Below are positions 49,815-61,468 of a stretch of DNA of 64,000 bases, piece by piece. Position numbers and translations under genes: made by a program. The DNA is taken from positions 41,347,371 to 41,411,370 of the forward strand of contig CM048557.1 in the NCBI GenBank assembly GCA_026413225.1. Direction: 5' to 3'. Source of the DNA: Otis tarda (lineage: Eukaryota > Chordata > Aves > Otidiformes > Otididae). A model generated the notes under the pieces. That model saw nothing but the letters and a program-made list of their open reading frames with translations. It was not told where the DNA came from and did no database searches. Every line of letters begins with the position of its first letter. Position 1 is the first letter of the stretch.

Positions 49815-51820
49815 GTTGCAGGGACCCCACAGGGTCAGCCTGGTCTCATAGCCCTGCCTCAGTGGCAGTGGCCTCCCAAGTGAGCCCTGCCTCTTAGCGA
49901 GAGAAGAGCTGTGGAGCAAAACAGCTGGCACTGGGGACCTAACATCTACACTAGCAGCACTGCAGGAGGTTTCACGGCAGACTAGACCATGTCTAGTTCC
50001 CAGGATTTTATACTTCTTAGCAGCTGGAGTGCATTGGGTGCACTGACAGAGTTCATCTTCTGGTTTAGCTTTGTGAGAAAGGAATACAGTTCATGTCCTC
50101 AGAGACTGCTCAGTGATTTGAACCCAGCTTCAATAAATGTGGATGACTGGGAGAGCTGCTTTAAAAACGTGCTCCTGCTTTCAACCAGAAAGCTAAAATA
50201 AGCTCATAGATAAGGATCAACAAATCTGAGCCTAGTTTGTGTTTTGAAAGGCACCTGGGACCGCTATGTTCAATAGGTCATAGGGACAATGCCTCCTTTT
50301 GGTATTTTGTCCCTGGTTGTCCCTGGGGACCGCAGTGCTGTGGCAGGATTGAGTGTTGCTACTGAACATCCCCAGCATGCCTGGCCCTGGGGAGAGAAGG
50401 CTTCCCTGTGTGGCAGCAGGCATGCTGGCACCCAGATTTTCAGATTCTAATCCTGTCAGCTCAGGGCTGTGCTTTACCTCCCTGGACTTAGGAGGATGAA
50501 AACAAGCTCTTGTACCCACTCTTTGCGCATCACTCCCTCAGTTTGTTTGGCATACACATTTATTGGCCAACTGGCCATGCGAAAGGGCAGATAAATCTGC
50601 TTTGTGGCTGAGGTTTGATGTCTGTTTCTTCACCTTGTCCTGTAAGCATGTTTTAAAAATCAGAGAGCCATTCAGTACCTGTGCTTTGGCATGGCTTTGG
50701 CCTTTTCTTCTCAAACTCTCAACAGCTTCACCACTTTGAAAGAAATTCTGGTAAAACATGGGTAAAGCCCAGCCAGAGCACTTCCCCACAGCTCACTGTG
50801 GCCGCTCTCTAGTAGGAAATCCACTCAGCCTGTACTCCAGAGTCAAATTAGATTTTGGGGCCTTGATGAAATTGCCAGAGCTGCAAAAGGCTTTTTCCCC
50901 CAGTCCTGTCCTGACCACCAGATCTAGCACCTGCTGGGCTGGGAGGTCCCATGCAAGGGGTGGAAGCTGAGGGGAAGGGGGAGGGCTCTGCAGATGGGAT
51001 CAATAGGCACTGACGAGCCCAGGTTTTGGCCATTTCAGTGTGAGGCATGGGGTGTGCTTGTGGTGACAGGTCAGTATGGGGTCTTTGTCTTTGCTGTACT
51101 GAGGGAAGGGGGGAATGACTGGGTGGCTGTTGATAATTTTGCTTTTTCTGCTGGTGGGAAAATCTGCTTCCATCTTGTTGTTTGTTTGGTGGAGGGTTTT
51201 TTGTGTGGTGGTTTTGTTTTTTTGTTTTTTTTTTTTTTTTTAGTATAGACACTGAGGTTATGTAGGCAGGCAAAGGAGGGTCAGGCTTAGGGCTCAAATA
51301 TGCTTTTTCCATCTAGAGAACTGCCTTTGAGAGCAGTGTTATTTGTAGTAGGCCTTGGTTTGCTGGGACATTAAATCCATGCTGTGCTCCAGTCTGGGTG
51401 GTGATGTTACATTGGCTCAACTGTTTTTATTGTCTCTGAAGCCCCAAATGCTTGAATAGACTATAACCATAGCCAGAGCCAGCTCTCGGATGGAGAAAGA
51501 CAGTTAATGATAAAAACAGTACCTCAAAGAATATTTGTCCAAGGCCCAAAAGATAGTTAATGCCCATTCTGATATGAGGAGGTTTGTAATATAAAATCTG
51601 ATTTAAAAGTAATACAAATAATAAACAGTGACTATATTTTCAATACATAAAGTAAAATATTTATGCATGCCCACGTGGTAGGGGTTCTCAATAAGCAAGT
51701 TGGTAACAAGATACTCTAGCTATGATAATAACATAAGTGAAGTGTATTTGTCCTTGGATAGTAAATGTAAGCAGTTACTGTTTATAGCACAGAGTAAACT
51801 TGTGAGGTTTGGTGAGGTCA

Positions 51821-51948
51821 CGTCGGCAGCGTGCTTGCACACTGCTGGTGAGGCCTTGCACAGATCTCCCAGGGAGCGGCAGCTGCGTGTCCTGAGGGTG
51901 GGACGTATAGCTCTGCTCAGGCACGGGCATCCTGGTTGCTTGTTAACG
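51821..51948. promoter_or_regulatory. Candidate regulatory CpG cluster
   Basis: Eight CpGs in 128 bp (51821, 51824, 51830, 51877, 51886, 51904, 51924, 51947) in DNA that elsewhere has about one per several hundred bases. It includes GGTCACGTCGGCAGCG. It is too small to be a classic CpG island, but the clustering suggests an unmethylated distal element. No splice or promoter motif decides its role. Confidence 0.3.
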
Positions 51949-52658
51949 ATTTACATTGGTTGTTGTTTGATACCAACAACCAAGGTGAAAAAAAAAGAAG
52001 CAGCTGTATGCTTTTAAAAATTTTTGTTGTGGTTTTTTTTTTTTTTAAGATAATGGTTTGTCTCCTTGCATAAAAAGAAACAGATTTACTGTCTCCCAGC
52101 GACTGCGTCATTTCAGTAAATGGATCAATGACTGGAATGTGAAATTTTTTTATTCTGCTTACAAAAATGCCTGCTGTACAAACTAGTTAATATGAGATGC
52201 TAATATGCCAAGTAGGTCTTGTAATGTGATGATAGACTTATTCTATATTTTATTCTCTGAAGTTTTCCTTCTTCAGGACTATCAAACTGGTATATAACTC
52301 ATTAACTTCTTAAAAATATAATGAGTTGTTTTCTACCAGTGCTAATTACTTCTGCTATATAGCAGGTTTTAGTACCTTGCAGCAGCCTATGATCACCAGA
52401 ATTTACTTGATACTTCTTGCTGTGTTCTTCCTGCTGTTTTTTTCTCTTTCTTTTTTTTTTAACCCATAGCCGCTGTATATTCCATTATAGTAGCAGCCAG
52501 ACTTTTTTGCCATACTACTGTGTTTACATACTAACTTGGACTCAATTGAATGTTGAACTATGTTTTTTAAAAGAGGATATTAAAAACTAAAGCAACCTTG
52601 CTGTAAATAGATGCTCTTAAAAGCATTGGCTCTATTAAGATAAGACCAATTTTTTAAA

Positions 52659-52690
52659 TTTTTGTTTGTTTGTTTGTTTTTGTTGTTGTT
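52659..52690. repeat. (TTTG)n/(TTG)n microsatellite
   Basis: TTTTTG units passing into three TTG units (TGTTTGTTTGTTTTTG then TTGTTGTT). Simple low-complexity sequence. Confidence 0.8.
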
Positions 52691-55600
52691 AAATGACTGT
52701 CGCCTTCAGATTCTAAAAATAGATCCCTACTTTAACTAGTATGGGGAACCATGCTATGTTTTAGCCTCTGTGGGTATATGTACAGTAAGTGACGTAGCCT
52801 TAAACTAAACTAAAAGTTTAGCCTAATCAGTGAAATTCCTGAGCTAACTTTAAATTAGTCAATTTCAGAGCAAATAGCTGTAAAAAAAAACCACGACAAT
52901 CCAGCAGCATGAAGCCAAAATGATTATTCAGCTTTTTCCATGGATTTTTCAGTGTCTGGTCTGTACTGTTGTTTATGCCATTAGCCTATTGTTCCTAAAA
53001 TGCAATGCATAGTGAATGTGTGAAACAAGTGGGGAGGACCATCAGAGATTGACTGGAGGGGGCTGAGCTGGAGGAAGGAAAACAGAATGTTTTAAAACAT
53101 GTTGGCCAAGTATAGTATAGAAATCAATCAGTAATGGTGATGCTAGTCAGCTTGTTGTTCTCCTATATGTTTACAAATAGAGTTAGAGTTGTGCAAAACA
53201 ATTAGTAGAATTTTAATGAAGATGATTGTTCCCGATTTTTTTTTTTTTTTTTGACTAGAGATTTTTCTTGTTGGCAGGAGGGAGTGGAAAAGGAAGCGCT
53301 TGTAGGAGGAATAGGCTGGAAAGTTACTGGCAGAGCAAAGTGTAGTCAGTTCTGTAGGAGCAAGAAAATGAAACTATGCAGCATTTTCCAGAATGTTTGA
53401 AGTGAAAATAGAAAAGAATTTATTATATAGGATTTAATGCTCAGGGATTTAAAGCTCACTGTATGATAAGCCAGAAAGATGAACTTATTGGTAATACCCT
53501 GAAGGCACGTAATTGATCTTTTGGTGGTGAGAGAGGAGTTTTCAAGACATGATGTGATCAGGTCTCAACCTTGAATCAGACCAGTGTAAGTGGAGAGCAG
53601 ACATGAGAAAAAAGTTCAGAAAATACGGAAAGGTGCACACATACAATGAGGTATATTAGTCAACAGACATGGCTATCCTAGAGGCAAAACCAAGACTGTG
53701 ACCTCTGGTGCTATCTTTTAGGGTAAATTATGAAGCAGGCAGAAGAGTTCAGAGGCAAGATTTACAACTTGTTTTGGGAAAGATTAAGTTTTGTTACTAG
53801 AAGAGACTAGTCCTTACATTGCAGATAGGTTGTATTTAATAACATAGGGAGAAAAAAATCAAGTTAATTGTACTTATTTTTTATATAAAAGTTATTTTAA
53901 TAAGCTGAAGACCTTCTAGGGTATTTTTTATTGTGTTAATAATATACTTCTCAAGTGGCTGAAAGCACGAGACCAAAGGAAAGAAAATACACTGATATAA
54001 CAATATTGTATTCCCTGGAGTGTTCTAACAAGGTCCAGAGCTCAACTAAACCAACTGGATTTTATGTATTTCTCCATCTGAGGACCATTTGCTCATTAGT
54101 GGCTGGCAGAAGTGTCCCATTACTCATGTCCTTGCTGTAATCTTTTGGTGTGTCGGGAATGAGGATGCTGCCTTGCTTTCTGACACAATATATTGAGTCA
54201 TGACTAAATAAAGTTCATGCTGGAATTTAAAGATTTTACTCTACCATATGGATGGTTGTAGAGTTACTGCTGTCGTTGTTTATTACATGTTCTTGATTGG
54301 TTTTTTTTAATAATTTGTGAAGCTATTTCTGAATAAATGGAGTATTAGATGTTCACATTAGATGCATTCATGTTATAGAGAAAGAAGGAAACAAATGCAC
54401 CATCAGTTACAAACTGATTAACCTTCCAAAAGAATGGAGCAAGGTAGTCCAACTCAGGGAAACTGAGTTTTCAGCCTTTTAATCTCATGGCCTCTCTCGA
54501 GACCCACACACAGATAGGAAACCAGTGACCCAGTTCCCCTTCAGGATGTAGTAACAAGGGTGAATGTGTTCATCATGTAAATAGGGACTTCTCTGCATAA
54601 TGATTTACTATGAATGAGGGGCTCCAGACTCAAGATAAACTAGTTTATGGTCCTGGCCAGCATGTTTAAGTTGTATAGTTGTGGGAGCTCTGCTGCTTTT
54701 TCTGCTTCACACAAGTGTGCAATTTTGCAGCAGAACAGCAGTTCCCACACCTAGTCTCCCTTAATGTGGGAACAGGGGCTCAGGTGACCTTGATGACAGA
54801 GCAGAAAATATCCCCTACCTACAGTGTAGGTCGACATAGGCACTTAATGAGTTTAGTCAAGGCACACTATGTATATTTCTGAACTTTGCAATACAATGTT
54901 CAGTTGATAGATTCAATAAGACCTCAATTTATATCCCTTTCCTTTGAGAAGAAAGGGATAGAGTTATTATCAATGTGTATGACCTAGCCTTTCCTTGTGA
55001 CAGAGTCAACAATGGAATGGAAACCCAGATACATAACTGCTTAGTTAAGGCACTCCATGCAGAATCTGAGAGACAGGTTCTTGAACTGGATTGCAAAATC
55101 TTGAATGAGAGTCATAGCTGCCTTTGTTGAGTGTCCATTACACATTGCTGATCTGTTTTGCATCAGCATTCAGTAATTATGATTTCGCTTTTTATTAATT
55201 TTATTTTTTTTATTTAAAGCCTGATTCTGGCTTGTCTGGCAGGTAATTCAGAATATGCAATTCTCATTTCCTTTGGTCTTCAGTGTACTTCCCCCTTTCT
55301 TTCTTGGCTATTTGGGCAGGGTAGCTAGCAACTGCTTTCCTTCATTTGCAGGGGGAAACAACACAAAAAGAAACATCTGGATTTCACAGAGAAATGGTCT
55401 GCAAGGGCATTTTACTTTGTTTAGCTGTGTTTGTGAATTGGCTTCTAACTCATTTTCTTGAACATAGTTAAATGGAAAGTAAATCATGTCAAGGTTAGTC
55501 CCTGGCTTGTTACTGGTCTTACTGAGGGAAAACAGAACTTTTTGAAGTTAAGCAATGCCTTCTTATATAGCAAAGGCTTGCTTGTTGAAAAGCTTTGTGG

Positions 55601-56488
55601 ATTGTGCAAATGTTAGTTATCCACATAAACTGATTGTAAGGGAAAACAATGGCAGTAAACAGATGAAACACTTCTTTCTTTCAGTTGAACATCAATAAAA
55701 CTTGTACCCTTCAAACTAATTTGTGGGGGATCCCATTGTGGGGAAAGGGAAAGACACTACAGCTTGTGTTGGAGAGGAAGAATGTGATTAAAATAAGAAT
55801 TTAGAATAAGAAATTTATGCCCAGCATTAACTTCCATTGTTGTGATTGAAAATGGGATAAAATATTTCTATTTTGATAAAAAAGGAATAGTCAAAGCCCT
55901 GTGCTTTTGGCTTGGAAACCTACTGGTGATACTTCAAAATGATCAAGGTGTTCAGGTGGTGATAGGATGGGTTGGGCTCACTCTCTCTCTCCATCTCCTG
56001 TTCCAGTGAACTGGAAGGAATGTGAATGGAAAGCAATATTAAAGCTTAGATTTAAAAGATACGTCAGTCCTGAGTTGGGTGAATGACTACAGCTGTCTTA
56101 AAACAAAAGCTTCATTTTTTTTTTTTCCTTTAAAAAAAAAAAAGCACCTGGAGCAGCTAAGGCCAGCTCTCTTCCTCGAGATCTGAAGTTTTAATTAGGA
56201 GGTTGCAGCGCTTGTGAGTGCTACCTTTTGTATTCATACGGGAGAAATTCCTTTTAGCATCTAGTGGCTGCCATCCTCCATGAAAAATCACTGTAGTACT
56301 GTTCATAACATCTATGTGACAAATCCTTAGTTTACATTCTGCCCTGGACGTTTCTGATGTAGCTGTCTTGCATGCAATCTGACATGTGCCCTGGCTTATG
56401 ATAAACATTTTTGTGGAAAAATAAACAACAGACTGATATTTTAAAAATACCAAACACTCAAATCAGGAAAATCACTGCAATTTTAACA

Positions 56489-57482
56489 GAATCATAGAAT
56501 CACAGAATGGTTAGGGTTGGAAGGGACCTTCAAAGGTCACCCTGCAAGGAGCAGGGACATCCCCGACTAGATAAGGTTGCTCAGAGCCTCATCCAACCTG
56601 GCCTTAAACGTTTCCAGGGATGGGGCATTCACCACCTCTCTGAGCAACCTGTTCCAGTGTTCTACAACCTTCACTGTAAAACATTTTTTCCTAACATCTG
56701 ATCTAAATCTACCTCCCTCTATTTTAAAACCATTACCCCTTTTCCTGTCACAACAGGCCTTACTAAACAGCCTCTCCCCATCTTTCTTGTAGGCCCCCTT
56801 GAGGTACTGGAAGACCGCTATTAGGTCTCCCTGGAGCCTCCTCTTCTCCAGGCTGAACAGCCCCAACTCTCTCAGCCTGTGCTCATAGGAAAGGTGCTCC
56901 AGCCCTCTGATCATCTTCATGGCCCTCCTCTGGACCTTCTCCAACTGGTCCATGTTCTTCTTATGTTGAGGGCTCCAGAACTGGACGCAGTACTCCAGGT
57001 GGGGTCTCACCAGGGCAGAGTAGAGGGGCAGAATCACCTTCCTCGACCTGCTGGCCACGCTCCTCTTGATGCAGCCCTCTTCTGGGCTGCAAGGGCGCAT
57101 TGCCTGCTCATGCTGAGCTTCTCATCCACCAGCACTCCCAAGTCCTTCTCCTCACGGCTGGTCTCCATCCATTCCCTGCCCAGCTTGTGTTTGTGCCAGG
57201 GATTGCCACGACCCAGGTGCAGGACCTTGCACTTGGCCTGGTTGAACTTCATGAGGTTGGCAAGGGCCCACCTCTCCAGCCTGTCAAGGTCCCTCTGGAT
57301 GGCATCCCTCCCTTCCAGCGTGTCGACGGCACCACACAGCTTGGTGTCATTGGCGAACTTGCTGAGGGTGCACTCTATCCCACTGTCCATATCGCCAGCA
57401 AAGATGCTGAACAGGGCCGGGCCCAACACGGACCCCTGAGGGACGCCACTGGTGACCGGTCTCCACTTGGACATCGCGCTGT
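56489..57482 (-). mobile_element. CR1 LINE, about 1 kb 3' part of ORF2, minus orientation, frameshifted
   Basis: The longest element here, covering the second half of the reverse-transcriptase ORF and the 3' end. On the minus strand the first open piece (57474-57034) starts at the RT block [15 protein letters not shown]. It then carries FANDTKL at about 57343-57363, where active elements have an A-DD box; here one Asp is Asn. It goes on through [15 protein letters not shown] and a '[12 protein letters not shown]' block. The frame then breaks around 57035-57105 by a small indel or deletion. It resumes in another frame as [50 protein letters not shown] and the usual C terminus. The 3' tail has two octamers (GAATCATAGAATCACAGAAT). 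It is 5'-truncated just before the RT core, dead by truncation, catalytic-motif change and frameshift. Plus-strand frames over it are antisense shadows. Confidence 0.97.
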
Positions 57483-57517
57483 TGTCTCTATTTACTTATT
57501 TGTCTCTATTTACGTAT
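57482..57517 (+). repeat. Tandem duplication, 18-bp unit, two copies at the CR1 5' junction
   Basis: TTGTCTCTATTTACTTAT (57482-57499) and TTGTCTCTATTTACGTAT (57500-57517) differ at one base. They abut the truncated 5' end of the CR1 copy, so they may be a by-product of its integration. Confidence 0.92.
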
Positions 57518-59656
57518 TATCCTTTGCGTATGTGAATAGATAGTCTCATACATTCTGTAGTTAACAGCAAATAGGCAGAAGTCTTTGTAAAAATAGCCTG
57601 ATATTTTCCCTGCTCCTGCCTGACCTCCCTCCCCTCCCCATACTCTGCTGTGATCCATGTTGGCCATGCTTCTATGTTCCCCCTGCAAGAGGAGCTTACA
57701 CAGAAGTTGCACACAGCCAGGTGTGTTCTGGAGGGCCTGGAGCAGGATGCCCGGTGGGGACAGCTGCCGCGCTGCGCTGGGGCCAGTGGTGTGCTTCGTC
57801 GATGCGCCCACCCCACTAGTTGCACTTCCCCAGCATTCAGGTACAAAGGCCAAGCTGACACAGCCTTCATTATCAACTAGATTATGACTCCTAATTTGCA
57901 ATAATGATTATCCTGAATCTCATAATTTTCCTAAGGGAAAACAAAGCGCTCGCTAACTCCATTCCCATAACAGTAAAGGTAGTAAAAATTATATCAAATA
58001 GTAATTAGTAAAAGAGAAATAGTTCATTTAATGAAAGCTTTCAGAAACTCATGTCATTTGAACAGTATGGCACTCAGCACACTGTAAACTTTGCTAAGTT
58101 GCAATGACATTCCTTAACTGTCATGTCAGTCCAACCTAAATCATATTTCAATCGTACTGTCATCTGCTAAATTATGAATTATATCCTCAGAGACCTAAGG
58201 AAGCTTTAAATGTTCAAAAATGTAGAGTGATAGCTCTTTTGTGAGTAAAACTTTATTATGTGTCAGTAGACTGGATTTGATATTGAGCCAGTTTGAGAGC
58301 TTTTGTTGTTTGGAATGACATAGGTTTAGTGTTAGAAGAGAGAAAAATGAGAACATACAGGGTCAAGACAGACTAGAAAGTTTATGACACTTCCTAGATG
58401 TATGGTGAGGCTTTCTATTTAATCCATTAATCAAAAGGTATGGATGTCTTTGAAAGAAAAAAAAGATGCGTGATGAGGAATTATTTCCCATGGTTTCCTC
58501 TGAAATCAAAGATAATTTTTTTTTTTATTTACAGGCTGCAGATTAATGGAATGAAGGGCTTCAGAGAGTGGTACCTATATTTATTGGACATCTTCAGAGT
58601 ATTGAGGCTTCTTGGTTCAAGTTGGCCTTTTGTTTTACTCTGGGTTTCAGCATATCCAGTGTACAGGGTTCAGCCCTTTTGTATTTTTTTTTTTCCTACC
58701 ATGTAGAAAGGGATTTTCATGGCTAGGGAAAGCAGTTTTTGCCAGAAACTTTTCTCACCCAAATAGAACTGGCGAGTGGCCAAAAATGTGCTGATTCTTC
58801 TTTGGTTGTGAATTTTAATTTCCAGACAGCTCCTTTTAGTGTTTGTTCACATATCCCTTGCTTCTCTCATCACTGCTGTGAACAGAGGATGTGCGCAGGT
58901 TCCCAGCACCAAAGGTAACATCTAGAGGCCCAGCCTCCAGTCCCATCCCCTCAGATAGGTTACGGGGAGGGACTCTCCCCTTTGCAGGCCTTCCCACTCT
59001 ACCTGGGAGGTGGAGGCTAGCAGCAGTGTGGCCCACTAGGCGTGCAGCTTGCCCACAGCTTTCAAAGTCCTCACTCATCTGTCTGCCTGATGGGCAGATG
59101 AAAGCCAGGCTACTCAGCATGCAGATGGTAGTGCAGGTTGCCCTACAGCTGAAAAATGATAGGGAGATTTTTACTTGGTTGACTAGAAACTTCTTTACCC
59201 TCTCGTGAATAAAAAGCCCTTTTTTAATTAAAAAAAAACAAACAACCTCATTGTCATTCATTCAACAGTGTGAAATCTGCTCATTTTGAAGTATCAAGTG
59301 TTTTTCCTTAGCAACAAGATTTTTCTTGTAAATGACAGATTGGATGTAGGAGCAGGGTGGGGCAGGGTGAAAATAGGTATTTCTTGAAGTACTGTTCAAT
59401 AACTATTGTCTTTACAGCCCTAGTGTTCAAATCATACCACTGACTGCTTATTTTAAGTAAGGTTCCCTTACACGATAAAATAATTTTACTTATAAAATTT
59501 AAGAATAAATTGACACACAAGATTTTAAGTTTTAAATATAACAATAATTTATAGCTCATATATCTCATTTCTGTATCACCACACAGGAAAAATTTGTCTA
59601 AAATGTTCCTTAATAAAAGATGTACTCAAACATGGGCTCTAGAATCTATGGCACAG
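57518..59656. other. Intergenic, two GC-richer patches without recognised genes
   Basis: GC-richer patches at about 57600-57850 and 58880-59110 are open on both strands (for example 58836-59261 minus, 58891-59208 plus), which points to composition rather than coding. No repeat family or RNA gene was recognised. Confidence 0.5.
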
Positions 59657-59909
59657 TACTTTAAAAGCCTGTTTGCGTTTTGTCTGTTTCTTTAAAGGGC
59701 TTCCATATTGTCTCGGGCTCCCCTGGAAATGCAGTAAGGATTCGTATCACATCTCGGTTGCCATGGCAACAGCAGTCTTTCCCATAATGAGCTGCATCAT
59801 CTGAACTGATGTCACAGCATCATGCAGCAGGTCACACAAGGCACCTCCTAGTATTGCATCTTACAGATGTGCCGTAAACATCAAAAGAGGATGATTTGAA
59901 CAGGAGATG
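59657..59909 (+). promoter_or_regulatory. Candidate promoter plus 5' non-coding exon, possibly of AKAP6
   Basis: A compact block with several aligned signals on +. There is a perfect X-box palindrome GTTGCCATGGCAAC at 59757-59770, 36 nt upstream of a CRE-like TGATGTCA at 59807-59814. About 95 nt further comes a consensus donor GAGATG/GTAAGT with the splice point at 59909/59910. TTTAAAGG at about 59692-59699 might act as a weak TATA-like element. An ATG stands at 59907-59909 at the very end of the putative exon, but it is not evidence for translation. Human gene order (ARHGAP5 then AKAP6, both +) makes AKAP6, a muscle and neuronal kinase-anchoring protein, the likely owner. No coding sequence is visible and the transcription start is unknown. 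Confidence 0.4.
59757..59770. promoter_or_regulatory. RFX-binding X-box, perfect palindrome
   Basis: GTTGCCATGGCAAC matches the RFX consensus GTNRCC-N(0-3)-RGYAAC in both half-sites with a 2-nt AT spacer. RFX factors control ciliary and neuronal genes and often act with CREB at neighbouring CRE sites; a CRE-like octamer follows at 59807. Confidence 0.75.
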
Positions 59910-61410
59910 GTAAGTGCAAAATGTTGTGCTGTTTTTAATTGCACCGTTATTTTTTTCCTGGTTTATGAGGTTTTCCTAATATAAGAATGTGTGGGTTTTG
60001 CCTTGTGAAAATCATTTTGAAAAAAGATGCTGCATGCCTAAATATTAGTTTTCAGGCAGACAGTCTAAGACAAAGGCCTACAGAAAATGCTTTCAGTCTG
60101 AATGCTTGTCTTTGCATTTGTAAATAATACCCTGAAGATTTGAAGAGAATATATTTAAATTTCACAATCCAATTAAAGTTGCTACAGTCTGATTTGTTTA
60201 AATGGAAAGAATAGCTGTTTGCAATTTTAATGCCATAAGCATAGCTTATTTCTTTCCCTGTCTCTTTATTTAAGCATTCCTAGTATGTGTAGCTCTTCTT
60301 TTAACCTATTTTATTTCAATAGCATGAATATCACCTATTTACTTTCATTGGCCTTTCATAACATGATAGTACAGAAAATACTTTGCAAACGAGTGCTGAA
60401 AAAGCAACTGGAACAGTATTGATTTTAAACATGGCTCAGTACTGCCCTATTTCTGTTGGTATTCTTAAAAAAGCAAAACACTGATATAATTGTCAAACAA
60501 TAACCAGGTATTTTGAAAGTACAGTAGCTTTTAGCTTTTATACTGACTGACTTGCTTTCTATCTGTTTTTTAAATAGTAATATGAATTCAGAGAATTTAG
60601 ATTTATTTTTTACTGGAAGGCAAACAAGTTTTGTGGTGTGGGGTTTTTTTTTTTTTTCTTCTTCTCTCGCTGCTGCAACTGCAGTAAAAGGTGTAGCAAA
60701 AGATTCAGGCATTCTGAGGGGGTTTGCTATGAATAAAATAATAACAGGAATAATTAGAAAGGCTTCCACCTCTACTGTGGGAAGAAAATACATATCTTTT
60801 ATATTTAGCAATTCTTTACAATGTCCAGTATTTGTTTATTTTGTGTTAAGGTCTTGCTTCTGGAGGCCAGGCTAATTTTGCTTAACTTCAAGTTAATCTT
60901 GCTGGATAGTACACAGCAACATTAATGATTTGATTTTCCATGTTTAAAAGATTCAGTCTTTCAGCTGCTGGCTATTAGAAGGAAAGAAAGGACCAGACAC
61001 ATGTCATTTTAATTGATCAATATGTCCACTAGGAATTAGGGAGTGGTCTCTGGCTGTGTTCTCTCTGTGTAGTTTATATTTCAAAAGTGCAGCAAAAAAA
61101 AAAAATAGCAACCACTAGTCTTGTAGTGATGTTTATATTTACCATGGTTTTTAGTCCCTTATACTTGATAAAGTATGGAGTAGTAAATATAATGAGATCT
61201 GACTGCTCTTCATAGGGATGGGTGTGATGATCTTGTCTAGCACAAGCTGGACTGTATCCTATTTCGACAGTCTGTACTGCATCATACATGCCTTTTTCAC
61301 CATGGTCTGAGTACATTTGTTGTTTTTTTTTCCTACTGCAAAACACAAAGCAGATGACTGTAAATTAACATTAGAATGATGTCGCTGTATTTATTTGTGA
61401 TGCATTTTAG
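59910..61410. other. Putative first intron or flank, nothing coding
   Basis: AT-rich sequence after the candidate donor. A strong + polypyrimidine tract and CAG at about 60644-60684 looks like an acceptor, but no donor or sensible frame follows. The 60552-60875 and 60425-60811 frames overlap on opposite strands and are not supported. Confidence 0.45.
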
Positions 61411-61468
61411 AGCGTGAAAGTAAGCGGTCTCCTGCGCTTGCTGTGCTCTGACCAGGCAAACTCGGAAG
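61411..61468 (+). other. Second candidate 5' non-coding exon
   Basis: ATGCATTTTAG at 61400-61410 could be a modest acceptor, or the segment may be part of a first exon. CpGs cluster here (AGCGTG, AAGCGG, TGCGCT, CTCGGAAG) and a good donor GGAAG/GTATGAGT falls at 61468/61469. A second donor-like GTAAGC sits at 61420. Same strand as the 59.7-kb block, so it may be an alternative first exon of the same gene. No coding potential was seen. Confidence 0.25.

Larger units (their letters stand above)
44866..56488. other. Intergenic, few recognisable features
   Basis: No known gene. Contains T-runs at 45036-45051, 46183-46197, 51225-51241 and 53236-53252, and a (TTTG)n tract at 52659-52690. There is a weak 28-bp tandem pair at 47032-47086, a 19-bp tandem repeat at 49764-49814, a CpG cluster at 51821-51948 and a T12/A12 inverted pair at 56115-56143. 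The 154-codon minus frame at 50848-51312 spans a poly(T) tract and a GC-rich patch and is not gene-like. Confidence 0.5.

Noticed and set aside
50848..51312. 154-codon open frame on the minus strand, the longest outside CR1
   Set aside because: It runs across a poly(T) tract (read as poly-lysine) and a GC-rich patch, with Pro/Gln/Lys-biased low-complexity translation, no splice or promoter context, and a competing plus-strand frame.
56879..57543. Plus-strand frames of 147 and 186 codons
   Set aside because: They are antisense to the CR1 reverse-transcriptase region, whose minus-strand translation is clearly the real one.
58836..59261. 141-codon minus and 105-codon plus frames in a GC-richer patch
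   Set aside because: Mutually overlapping and unrecognised; the elevated GC content explains the lack of stops.
60640..60875. Strong + polypyrimidine tract ending in CAG at 60684
   Set aside because: No donor or sensible reading frame follows, and the tract is a simple poly(T) run that gives acceptor-like sequence by chance.
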